Source: Emydura subglobosa (lineage: Eukaryota > Chordata > Testudines > Chelidae). Taken from it: DNA of 64,000 bases. The stretch is taken from the NCBI GenBank assembly GCA_007922225.1, contig ML679974.1, positions 4,453,105 to 4,517,104 of the forward strand, written 5' to 3'. A program made the translations under genes and the position numbers. Shown in pieces: positions 1 to 10,156 of the stretch (position 1 is its first letter; each line of letters begins with the position of its first letter). The notes below the pieces were generated by a model. The model was not told where the DNA came from. It saw only the letters and a program-made list of their open reading frames with translations, and ran no database searches.

Positions 1-1545
1 CTCATGGTTGACCTTGCTTAGTTTACCTCTCACTCTTAGTAATTACAGTGTCTTGTCTTCACTATGTTTTTACTCCAGGAAAGCTAACATGCATTAGTTA
101 TCCAACAGTAAAAACTCACTTTTTTCCCCCTCATTGAATACATGGCCTGAATCTTTTAAATTGGGCTGCTTGATTGCTGGCATCACAAGTAATGTTAATT
201 TTCAGACAGATGTCTCTCGTCAGCAAGAGACTCTGAAATACAAATTCTAATCAGAAGAGTTGTCTCCAGTACTTTTCATGGTTTAATGCTGGTGCAAAGT
301 ACTTGTTATGTGAATTTTCAGGCTGTTCTGATGGATTCAGCTTTCATTATAGGACTGAAAAATGTTCTTTAAAATCTTAAGTCATTAACAGAATGAATGT
401 GTATACATTAAGTGACAAATATACTTTAAAAGTATCCTGATTTTCTTTTTAAATAACCCCAAGATAACAATTCAGATTTCTTTCACCCTGGATTTCTTGA
501 TCTACCTTCCTGGGCTATAAGACTTCAAGTCTTCTCTGCATGTTTTTCTTTGACTCTTTTCCAACCATCCCAATGTTCCTGCTCATCATAGCTAGTGGCC
601 CAGAGATGAAAGACCAAGTTATTTTCAAATTATACAGAATTCAGATTTGAGAAATGGATAGGTAGTCAAGTATGTCATTTCTTTTATCTCTGTTCTTGAC
701 TAATTTATTTCATTTGCCTCCACCATCCTATACCTTAGTGTCATCCTTCATTTCAAACTCATTGTCTCTTCCCACATCTTCTGTGACTGCAAATCTACCT
801 GTCAGTTCCCCCATAACCTTGTACTTTTAGGCCACTGCCTCAACCCCATGTCATCTAAAGTCCTCACCCAGGCTATCATCTCCTCCGAGGTATGGTCTAA
901 AGTATGACATTTTACCATGTTTGACCACAGTTGTCAATAATTGTTAGTTGACATGATCCTGGACAGAACTTACCCTAGTCTGTGTTTACCACTAAACTAT
1001 GTTCTGCCTCAGGACAAAACATACTGTAGACCAGCACACACTCATTATTATTGTATGTCCCAGATGTCCAGACTTCAGCATATACAGAGTTCTGCTGTTG
1101 CCTACTCATGTGAATTTCATCAGAGCACACATCTATAAGTTGCTCATTCATTTTAAGATTCTGTACAAAGTTGCATCTTTGTTTTTAAAACCTCCATGGT
1201 AGTTGATTCATTGTAGGTATAGTTCACACACCCTGTTTCTCTGTTTTCCTACTCATTGTGGTCTTTCTCTCCTATCTCCACATATTCTGACCATTTTTGA
1301 TACTAGAGCCACATTTTTGTTCAGATGCTGCCATCTGGAACAGCATTTTATATCACTCCACCACAATTGTCCATCTGATTTCAAATCATCTTAGAAGTTC
1401 TGTTTTTCTCTCTTAGTTTAATGTGTTAATACCTTTTGCTGTTATATTCCTTAAAGAATTTTGGGATACAGTATGTCTGATAAAAGTATATAAAAATGTT
1501 ATATAATAGAACTGAGAGTAGAAAAGGAGGAAACTAGTCTGTCTG
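1..1545. other. Non-coding DNA, nothing recognised
   Basis: AT-rich sequence. The short open frames around 941-1394 overlap one another in different phases and have no recognisable domain or splice context. I see no repeat family with clear ends. Probably upstream or intronic DNA of the gene whose exon lies near 35.7 kb. Confidence 0.6.
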
Positions 1546-1553
1546 TTCTAATC

Positions 1554-2397
1554 CAGTGGTTCCCAACCTCTGGCCCAGGGGCCAAAAGTGGCCTACAGGG
1601 TCTCTCAAAGTGGCCGGCACTCTCTTCCTGCTGACTGCAGAAGGGAGCTGCCGCCTAAGGACTCAGGTGGAGCATGTTGCCACAGGGCTACAAAACCAGT
1701 GCAGATTCCTTGCTACAGTCAAGGGGACGAGAGATCAGTGCTCCCGTCCCGCTGGCTGTTGCAGGGAGCGCGGCAAAGTGCTCCTCCTGGGTCCGTAGGC
1801 GCTGGGGTCCCTGCTGGAGCCACGGGGCAGGGAAGCACTGATTTCCTGTTCCCTTGGCTGCAGAAGGGAGCCACTGCCTAGGGACCCAGTTGGAGTGCAC
1901 AGGGCTACAGGATGCATGCAGTTTCCCTGGTGCAGCCAGGGGAATGGGAAATAGCAAGGAGGCAGCCTCCTTGCTGAACTCCTTCCATCTGGCTGCAATG
2001 AGGTGGGGGACGCTGCTGGTGGAGCAGCCAGGACCTACCAAGCTTGAGGAGGGGCAGGACTCTAAAAATCAGTCCCTTATGGTTGGCCTGCACTTAGCAG
2101 GCCTCCCACTGTGACTTAGTTGCTAGGCCATGTCCTTCAGTGTGTAGTGACAGCATTCATCTACACTATTGCTTTGTCTGTAAGCATGTGACATACTGTG
2201 AGTAATTTGTAGGTGTAAAATAGTGAATATAAAAATGAGCACAGTGACATCAAAATGTTTACTTTCGATATGTAGTGATTTGTAGTCCTTAATGGTGTGT
2301 ATGTTAATACATTTTTTATGAGTTGATAGATTGGTGGCCTTCAGGGTTATAAAAATGATATTTGTGGCCCTCGAGCCAAAAAGATTGGGAACCACTG
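1554..2397. mobile_element. Non-autonomous hAT-type DNA transposon
   Basis: The left end is CAGTGGTTCCCAACCTCTGG; the reverse complement of the right end begins CAGTGGTTCCCAATCTTTTT, giving imperfect terminal inverted repeats of about 18 bp. The element is flanked by 8-bp direct repeats, TTCTAATC at 1546-1553 and TTCTAAAC at 2398-2405, differing at one position, which is the hAT signature. The interior (about 1590-2100) is GC-rich with overlapping frames on both strands, none resembling a transposase. At 844 bp it is far too short for an autonomous hAT, so it would have needed a transposase in trans. The class call is firm; the subfamily is unknown. Confidence 0.8.
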
Positions 2398-2405
2398 TTC
2401 TAAAC

Positions 2406-4235
2406 AATAAACAGGCAACAGATGAAAACACTATATTCCAGAAAATCTAGATAAAATATCAAGTTACAGACATTTTCAAGTCACAGAGTCACTAAAATTA
2501 AAGATAGTCTCTATTCCAGTAATTTGTTCTATTAATTTGGCCTTAGACCTTTTAATAAAAGACTAAAATCTGTTAAGTACATGTGTCATGAATGCTACTA
2601 TAAGGGTATTTGCATTCTATAGATATGCAGTGCAATCAATTTTACACTGCATATCGGTGCAATATGCTGGATGATTTTTTCAGTTTATTTAAGCTTATAT
2701 TTTATAGTAACCTTAGCCTTTGAAGCAAATGTTTAAAAAAATGAAATTTATATCTAAGTTGAATTTTAAAAGTGTGGTTATAAATGCAAAAGTGTGAGGA
2801 AGGGTTTATAATTTTTTTTATCATCCTTGGAATCTAAAATGAAAATATTCCACTGTAATCCTTGAAATAAAGTGTAATAGAATTTATCATTATAAACCTA
2901 AATCCTAGTAGAAATGCAAAATGTTGCAACCAGTATTTTTTTTCCCTTTCTTTTGTGTCTCTGAAGTTATTTCAATGTTTTGAAGAAACAGTGTCAGGAA
3001 AACAAATGTCTGCTAACATGTGAAATCTCCCCCCTCCTCCCACAAGTATTTAACTATTATCTACTAAGAGTTCACAGAGCAAACCGAGTAGGTACTGATT
3101 TCTCATTAAGGCTGACTTTGTCATTGGTACTGCCAGTTCCCACAATCCTAGCATTCCCAGGGCATCAGTCAGTGTCTACAAGGAACAATTTTCAAATATT
3201 AAAGCATGTGAAAAGCCATACAGGCCAAAACTCAGAGTTCTCTAGGGACTATAACCTCTTAAAGGGAATATATTCTGACATTTTCACAGGCTACTTGAAG
3301 GAATTCCAGCAGGGTCATTCCATTTGGTAAACTTCTAAACAAACTGTGATTTTTAGTCTGATTTATAGATCTTTTTTCTTTTATTATCTGGTTATTGTGA
3401 AGAGATTAAGATGGGAGACATGATTTGTAACTGACTCCACTTAAAACATCTAGTGTGTAAGAAAAAATCCTATGCTAGAGTTTTGGCATTTAAAGTAATT
3501 ACAGAAGATATGGAAAGTATGTTTTCCTTCAGAGATCTCTTGATCATAATGTCTTATTTTGAATTTTTGTTTCCAAAAATTCCAAGTGGATAACTAAATA
3601 TTTAGCTGAAAAATGAATGCAATGTTAATACTTCAGTTCAATTTAGTTATATAAAAATGATCTTTGAAAGTGATATTGCTAGAAACAAGTCTTAACTACC
3701 TGGGTATAGTCATTTATTGATGTCTATGTTAGAACTGATACTATATTAAGGAATGCGCCCAGGATCTTTTGGATACATCAGCACAACTACTAATTTATGT
3801 TTAATACAGCATTGTTTGAGATTTTATTCCTTTATCAAAAAATTTACTATCTCCATCATTTAACAGTGTCTTTAAAATCCTGCTTCTCCATCAGAACCCC
3901 TTTGTAAATCAATTGTGGCATAGGGGATGATTTAATAGATTCCTAAAGGAAAAAGACAGTTGGTGTGTCCTGAGGGATTTGCATTTAATCAACAAAGTAA
4001 AATTGTTTTCTTAGCTGCATGTGATGCTTCTCACTCCATGTATTATCTGTATATCTATATCTTCCTTAATGAGCAGATTTTGCATTATTTTTACTGAAAG
4101 ATCCTAGAGTGTTGGAAGAACAGAGTATTTGAGATAAGATGCAGGCCTAAAAAAGATGGTAATGCTATAAATATTTTAGAAGAGTGATTTGACTGCAGAG
4201 GAGGATAATAATTTGTTACTTTTTACCTACAAGTC
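2406..4235. other. Non-coding DNA, nothing recognised
   Basis: AT-rich unique-looking sequence. A 116-codon frame at 2980-3330 (+) has no recognisable motif, low-complexity composition like its surroundings, and no neighbouring gene structure, so I do not call it a gene. Confidence 0.55.
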
Positions 4236-5069
4236 ATGAATAAGTCAAGGCAACAGAGTCTATAGCTCAACATAAGACTAACAGGATGTGGGAGGTAATA
4301 CCTTTTATTGGACCAGGCATTCAGATACCACAAAGTATGCTCTGAGGAGAAAGTTTGGGATATACAGCTTAGCACACTTAAAACTGCTATCACCAAACAA
4401 GCCAACTCCACCAGAAAAGTAGATCTCATCATGGGACAGGCCACCCAAATACTCCGAAGAGAACCTTCTTCAGTACTGAGATAAATAAACCCCCTCTGAT
4501 GGTATCCTCCAACTTGTTACCTGCCACCCTCACTGAAAGCCACATGTGGCATCATTAAACAGTTACTACCTATTGATGGGGAGCACATCCTGAAAGAGGT
4601 CTTTCCTGAACCCCTTCTTCTGGCCTTCAAATAACCCCTTAGACTCGCCAAATTCATCATCAGAAGCAAGCTCCCTACAGATCAGAACCCACCAACTCAA
4701 AGCTGCACCAGACTGTGCCAGAACAACAGATACAAAACCTGCAGACATATCTCCACTGCTATAATGGTCAACACCCCATACTACATACCTTCCAAGATCC
4801 ATGGGCCCTATTACAACATGTGATATACCTCATCCAGTGCATTAAATGCCCTAATAACTACTGTATGAGTGAAACGAGACCATTAATACATTCTTAAATG
4901 AACTCGTACAGAAAAATGATAGAAGGCAAAAACACCATATCACCTGGGGGGGACACTTTTCAAAAAGTGATCTGTATATATCTGACCTCTCAGTCCTCGT
5001 CCTCAAAGGAAGCCTACACAACATCTTCAAAAGATGAGCTTGGGAATTTAAATTCATAACTTTGCAAGA
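4236..5069 (+). mobile_element. Penelope-like retroelement remnant (3' half)
   Basis: Penelope-like elements encode a reverse transcriptase followed by a GIY-YIG endonuclease, and copies are often framed by inverted or tandem terminal segments. The stretch 4288-4316 (GTGGGAGGTAATACCTTTTATTGGACCA) matches the end module also present at 20980-21010, which I take as the terminal repeat. From about 4350 on, the + strand translates, across frameshifts, into the linker after the polymerase and then the endonuclease. The element stops abruptly at about 5069, where DIRS copy 1 begins. The polymerase catalytic core is absent. Confidence 0.7.
4567..5066 (+). pseudogene. GIY-YIG endonuclease relic of the Penelope-like element
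   Basis: In life this domain nicks target DNA to prime reverse transcription. In one frame (about 4570-4820) I read ILKEVFPEP, LLAFK, IIRSKLPTDQ and a cysteine-rich piece CQNNRYKTCRHIS. The frame then breaks at about 4805-4815, and a second frame continues with VIYLIQCIKCP (the GIY part) and YCMSETRPL (the YIG part, family form YVGET), so the conserved glycine is replaced. Downstream (about 4895-5066) a third frame carries the remaining C-terminal part, ending near KFITL. At least one in-frame stop follows LLAFK. Clearly dead. Family assignment rests on the IYLIQC..CP and YxxET pattern, known for Penelope-like endonucleases. Confidence 0.7.
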
Positions 5070-5099
5070 CACACTCTCCCCAGCATCTAAAAAAGACAA

Positions 5100-6991
5100 G
5101 CAGGGAGTGCGGGGGAGAGGGAAGAGGAGGGGAAAGCAAAGACCCATGCCGGGCCACTCATCTTCCCTGGAACGTGGGTCGGCTGAGGTCTCACCCCTCA
5201 GAATTCCCAGTCCACCTCAGGACCCATCTCTGATTCCGGCAGTGGCAGGGGCCCCGGTACCTTATAGTGCCATCCATGTGCAAAGCCTTTCAAATGGCCA
5301 AGGACCTGCTCTCGCTCCTGGTCCCAACTCCTCTTCAGGAAGATAGACTCTTGCGCAAAGACCCTGTGCCGGGGTAGTCAGCCAAGAGTGGGTCCAAGAG
5401 CAAGCCCATGATGGGAGCCCAGCACAAGTCCTTAGTGCCGGTCTTTGACCCCTTGTCATTCACCAACGCCCCTCTGTACCGCTCACCAGGCCCTCAGTAC
5501 CGATTACCGGAACCTCAGTGAAGGGCACCAGGGTCCTGGCACTAATCCCTGGCATCAAGGTGTCAGTCTCTGTAGCAATACTATCGGTCACCAGAACACA
5601 AGGAACCATGGGGTGCCCAGCACCGATCAGTAAAACCCTAGTACTACTCCCTGGCTCTGGATCGCCGCACCCACCAGTGCTCTAAGGATCCAGAATCAAG
5701 GTTGACACCACTGTGGTCCCCATAGGAGGACCCCTCGTATTCAGAGGGAGAGGAGGTTGCCTTGCCCAGGGTCCAAGGGATACCCTGCCACAGCTGCGGG
5801 CTTCCCCCCACCTTACTACCAGGCTCGTGACCACTGACGCAATAGCCTGGACCTTGGCAATTCTGGAACCTATGGGGATTCCCTACTGTCCCAGGGTTAC
5901 AGCAACAGCAGTCTGTCTCGGGAACATCCAAGTGCCACTCTGCAACAGAGTCACACCGACCCCCACAGTCAGACGAGGAACCAGACCAAGTGGGGAAGGG
6001 GGAGCTCTGGTGATCCCTCACGAGGACGCTATCCCAGCTACGGGGGAAGGGTCACCCACTCCTCTTTTACCAGCCTCATTGTTGTCATCACCTGACGAAG
6101 CAGCAGCAAGACTTTCTGCCACAATCCCACAAGATGACTTTAGGGCACACCAAGAGCTGCTCAAGAGGGTAGCGGTGAATCTAAGCCTGGAGGCAGAGGA
6201 GCTGAAGGAATCAGCTGATTCACTCTTTGATATTCTGGCGGCAACAGCCCCTTCCAGAGTGGCCCTCCCTGTCCACAAGGGAGTTATCAAGCTGGTCAAG
6301 ATCCTGTGGCTAATCCCCTCTTCTCTGCCCCCTACATCTAAAAGGGCAGAGAAAAAATATTATGTGCTGCCAGGGGGTTTGAGTATCTCTACTTCCCCCC
6401 ACCCCCAGGGTCAGCGGCCAACGATAGAGATAGACAAGGGCAGTCAAGCTTAACCCCTAAAAACAAGGAGAATAAAAGCTGGACGACTTTGGAAGAAAAA
6501 TTTATTCAACCTCCAGTCTCCAGCTCTGCATATCAAACCAGAAAGCCCTACTAGAGAGAGATGATTTTAATGTTTGGCATTCCATGCTCAAGTTACCTGA
6601 CTCCTTATCCCAGGAATTTAAGCAGGCGTTCATGGCTATTCTGGAGGAGGGCGAATCAGTGACCTTAGCTTCTCTCCAAGTGTCCTCTGATGCGGCAGTC
6701 TCAGTGGCCAGAACAATGATGTCAGCAGTGTCTATGCAGAGAACCTCATGGCTGCAGTCATCTGGCCTATTGGCAGAAGTTCAAGTGTCCACTCAGGACT
6801 TCCCCTTCAAAGGTGCAGCACTGTTCTCCGACGAAATGGATGCCAGGCTGCACAGCCTAAAGGACTCTTGGGCCACACTCTGCTCCTTAGAGCAGTACAC
6901 CCCACTAGCTCCTAAGAGCATTTCAGGTTCCAGCAACAACAACAGTTCGCAGGCCACGCTAGGAGCCTATAAAAGAAAAAACAAACTATAA
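5100..6991 (+). pseudogene. DIRS gag-like gene, copy 1
   Basis: This is the structural, nucleic-acid-binding protein of the element. The frame 5713-6453 contains DDFRAHQELLKRVAVNLSL, then APSRVALPVHKGVIKLVK and KKYYVLPGG. The same blocks occur in copies 2, 3 and 4 (for example SRVALPVHDRVMKLAKTLW in copy 3). A second frame, 6584-6991, carries the C-terminal part with SQEFKQAFMAILEEG and RLHSLKDSWATL, equivalent to LHDLKDSRATL in copy 3. The upstream proline/serine-rich part (5100-5700) is scattered over several frames. The zinc-binding N-terminus seen in copies 3 and 4 is missing because the copy starts internally. Confidence 0.75.
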
Positions 6992-7249
6992 GCGCCATCA
7001 GTGTCAACCCACTGCTGTTGCTTCCTAGTCGAGCTCAGGCTGCTATCCACCAAATGGCAGATAGGTCGCCCCCAGGTGCACCCTTAAAAGATCTAACAGC
7101 CTTAACCCAGGATCCAACTCCTTCTTTCTTTTTAAACAGTCTTTCCCCCTTCCTTTCTGTGTGAGCGACTATAACATCAGACAAGTGGGTTCTAAACACC
7201 GTCGCAGTTAGGTACAGCTTTCAATTCATTTCAATTCCTCCTTCCCATT

Positions 7250-8262
7250 CCTATCACTCTTTAGGGACCGTTCTCATGAACAACTCCTCATCCAGCAGGT
7301 ACAAACTCTCCTGCAGGTAGGTGTCATATAGGAAGTTCCCCTACATCTGAAAGGAATATGGTTTTACTCCCATTACTTTCTAATTCCAAAGGCAAAGGGA
7401 GGCCTGTGACCCATACTGGACCTGCATGACCTCAAGAAATATCTCAAGAAACTGAGGTTCTGTATGGTCTTTCTAGCTTCCATCATCCCCTCCTTGGATC
7501 CAGGAGACTGGTATTCTGCTCTCAGCCTGAAGGACGCATACTTCCACGTCTCCATGTTCCATGGCCACAAGCACTTTTTATGTTTGTAATGGGGGACAAC
7601 CACTATCAATCCATGGCCCTTTCATTTGGCCTATCAACTGTGCCAAGGGTGTTCACAAATGCATGGTGGTAGTTGCGGCCTCTCTCAAACGTCAAAGGAT
7701 ACAGATCTACCCTTACTTCGACAACTGGCTCAAAGGCCTCTTGGAAGCCCAGGTCCAGTGCAGTATCACAGTACTGCAGGCAACCAGGTCACAACTCACC
7801 TCTTCACCACGGTGAAGGTTTGCCTCAGGTTACTGGGTCATATGGCAGCATGTACCTATGTGGTGCAATATGCAAGACTACGTCTCAGTCGACTTCAGAT
7901 GTGGCTAGCATCTGTCTAGTCCCCGTTGAGGCACAGCCTGGATGTGGTCCTCACAATTCCGCCTCAAGTTCTTACCTCATTGACTTGGTGGACAATCCCT
8001 GCACATGTAGCAGAAGGGGATTCCATTTTAAGTCCCATGCCAACGCTCTCCTTCGTTTTGGATTCCTTGTTGGCCCCCTCAAGACCCAGGGCCTCTGGTC
8101 CTCGGAGGAACTAAAGTTACACATAAACCTCAGAGAGGTCAGGGCAATCTGCCTGGCCTGCGAAGTATTCCTTCCCCAGATGTCGGGAAAGGTAGTACGG
8201 TTGCTGACAGACAACAATGCATTATGTCAAAAAGCAAGGGGAAGCAAGATCCTCAGCCTATA
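7250..8262 (+). pseudogene. DIRS reverse transcriptase/RNase H relic, copy 1
   Basis: The DNA translates in pieces over three frames. Around 7480-7560 lie the equivalents of the IIPSLDPGDWY and LKDAYFH palm segments. At 7615-7670 follows ALSFGLSTVPRVFTN, the family's LPFGLSSAPRVFTK. The YLDD active-site segment has decayed to a 'TLTSTTGSK' reading at about 7705-7730, with FDNWL in the alternative frame, so the catalytic aspartates are lost. The RNase H part at 8110-8230 reads LKLHINLREVRAICLACEVF and VVRLLTDNNA, matching HINV..LR and VLTDNTTAM in the other copies. Frameshifts are numerous. Confidence 0.75.
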
Positions 8263-8430
8263 CCATTCATCAGCAGTTTTCCTAGCCCAGGTTACAATAA
8301 TGGTTATTTGCAGGACTACAACTTGGTCTTCGATCCACACCTCCATGGCCTGCTATGCCATTACTCAACAAGCCTGGAACAATATGGGGTTTGGCAGAGC
8401 GACATTGCAATTGACATGTCTGTGAACTCC
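8263..8430 (+). pseudogene. DIRS tyrosine recombinase C-terminal stub, copy 1
   Basis: The frame ending at 8425 reads VICRTTTWSSIHTSMACYAI then NNMGFGRATLQ. This corresponds to the last 55 or so residues of the recombinase in copy 3 (CRAATW, HTFTSHYAI, AGFGRAVL). The residue aligned with the nucleophilic tyrosine is still Tyr (ACYAI), but the catalytic arginine boxes (ITSARRVS and HSTR) are gone, because an internal deletion joins RNase H directly to this stub. Confidence 0.75.
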
Positions 8431-8477
8431 AGGCCCACCTCCAGAGATACTGCTTGTAAGTTACCTGGCATAGAATG

Positions 8478-8766
8478 GACATGAGCAAGCTGTCGAGGAA
8501 GAAAAAACGGTTACTAACCTTCCATAACTCACCCTCCTTCCCATCTGTCAGAGTTCTGGGAAGAAGGAATTGAGAGGGAAGGTGGGCCTGCAGCATCCTT
8601 ATACTGGCGCAAATGCACGCCACTGCAGAGGATGCTAGAGCTGACCCTATTGATACCATGGAAAAATCTCCAGCACCAGTGAATGTGGTGCACATACACC
8701 TAGAGTGGAATGGACATGAATAACACATCTCGAATAACAAGTTACAGAAAGTTAGTAACTGTCTTT
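8478..8766 (+). repeat. DIRS copy 1 internal complementary region and 3' inverted repeat
   Basis: 8472-8505 (GAATGGACATGAGCAAGCTG followed by TCGAGGAAG) is the left half of the internal complementary region, complementary to a lost 5' end. The right half is shortened after TTACTAACC. The 3' terminal repeat then runs to 8766 and closes with GAATGGACATGAATAACACA, TCTCGAATAACAAG and TTAGTAACTGTC, matching the 3' ends of copies 3 and 4. Confidence 0.75.
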
Positions 8767-9360
8767 CATGCAGTGCACATTTCAGACTTTATTTATTGTT
8801 CAGTGTAGCCTTCCATATAATTCTGATTGTTTTCTGACTACTGTGCATATTAGAGTAGTTCTTTGGATGCAGATGCATGTTCATTTTAACAAAGGTGATC
8901 CACTCTGCATTCCTTTTCAGAGATGCAAAGTCTTGCTCTCAGTTACTGTAACCTTTCTGCACTAAATAGACTCATTGATAGGCAGTTCAGATAAAACTCA
9001 GCTCCTTGAAAAACAGCAGGCCACAAATCCCTCTCGAGTTGCCAGTACAGGAGCAATTCAGTGTTGGCAGACATGAAAGTAGCTTGAAGATAACCTTCCA
9101 CACCATCTGTGCAGCCTTACAGAATTCTCAAGAGGCAGGTCACCATTCACAAGTCCAAACATCTAACCTAACAGAGACACTAGCTTTGTCATTTTGTCAC
9201 AGGCGGAACAGAACATCTACTCAAACAGCAGTTACCTTAGGACATGACAGTTTAATATGATGCAATGAGGAAATATCAAATGTAAAATTTCAGTTAAAAT
9301 TGTAGTTGATTCCCTTCCCATTGTTTGTTTAAAAAACAAAATAGCAATAAAACAAGCAGG
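8767..9360. other. Non-coding DNA, nothing recognised
   Basis: Between the end of DIRS copy 1 and a GC-richer block. No domain, repeat end or splice signal that I can support. Confidence 0.5.
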
Positions 9361-9690
9361 ACATGAAATGAGACAAAATAGCCTTCAGGAGTGCAGAACC
9401 GCTCTGCTGGAACAGAGTTGTAAGAGGCTCCACATGCCCCATGCACCAGGTTAAATCCCGGAGCTAGGGAATGCAGGCCAATCAGCATCCCTCCCTCTGA
9501 TTGTCCAGTGGGTGCCAGAGACACCAAGGGCTGGAGGGCGGTACTTAATGCCCTCAGCAAATGTCTCCCTCCCTTGTGCTTGGGGCTGTCACCCTTCACT
9601 GCTGTCCCCATCAAGTTCCTCCACCTCCTGAGGTGAGTGGGTGGCATTTCTCTGCAGCTGGGCAGTCTGTCTTTGCCTTTACATCTGTAA
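9361..9690. other. GC-richer block of unknown origin
   Basis: The composition changes sharply from AT-rich flanks to GC-rich sequence (for example GGGCTGGAGGGCGGTACTTA near 9530). It has no open frame with a recognisable domain; a 164-codon frame on the minus strand (9294-9788) runs through it but is not conserved-looking. It could be an old transposon or LTR fragment. I cannot see inverted or direct terminal repeats. Confidence 0.35.
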
Positions 9691-9824
9691 TCAGTGAGAG
9701 GCTTATATTGTCTTAAAATTATAAAAAAATCAGTTTGATTAACCTTTTTTGGCATATAACTAGAAACAAACATGACAATTTTAAACAAAAATATTATTTA
9801 ACGTTATATGTGACATTTTGATCC

Positions 9825-9990
9825 AACGAGTACTTCATGTGATGGTGTCTATTGTATTCCACTGTGGATTACGCATGCGCACCATTTGCTGAGAGTCAGA
9901 GGATATGAAAGTAGTGTCCATTAGTCCATGCATATGCCCTGGTTCATCTTGTGCCTCCAACCAAGATGATAACAGGTAGTGCAGACCTAC
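9825..9990 (+). repeat. DIRS copy 2 left inverted repeat
   Basis: 9853-9873 (TTGTATTCCACTGTGGATTA) is inverted at 13499-13519 and again, within the internal complementary region, at about 13210-13225 (CACAGTGGAATACAGTAGG). The exact outer boundary is judged from complementarity with the internal region and is good to about 10 bp. Confidence 0.65.
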
Positions 9991-10156
9991 CACCTCTTCA
10001 GTCCTCCTCACCACTGCATGGTGTAGGCTGGAATCTTTAGTGTCCTCAGCTCTGATGCCATTCTGAAAAACAATATTGATTCAGTTGTAAATAATTCATA
10101 GTTTAATATTTCTTAACTTGATTTAGTTGTTTTAATAGTTTTAGTACCTTTTAGAG

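Larger units (their letters stand above)
5073..8766 (+). mobile_element. DIRS-like retrotransposon, copy 1 (5'-truncated, internally deleted)
   Basis: DIRS elements use a tyrosine recombinase instead of an integrase and have inverted terminal repeats plus an internal complementary region. This copy lacks the left inverted repeat and begins inside gag, directly after the Penelope-like remnant. It retains gag (5100-6991), a degraded reverse transcriptase/RNase H (7250-8262), only the extreme C-terminal end of the recombinase (8263-8430), then the 3' repeat region (8478-8766). Compared with copy 3, roughly 1.3 kb holding the methyltransferase-like region and most of the recombinase is missing at about 8263. 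Same general subfamily as copies 3 and 4 by the terminal GGAATGGACATGAG motif. Confidence 0.85.

Noticed and set aside
2980..3330. 116-codon open frame on the + strand
   Set aside because: No recognisable domain, no splice or promoter context, composition like the surrounding non-coding DNA.
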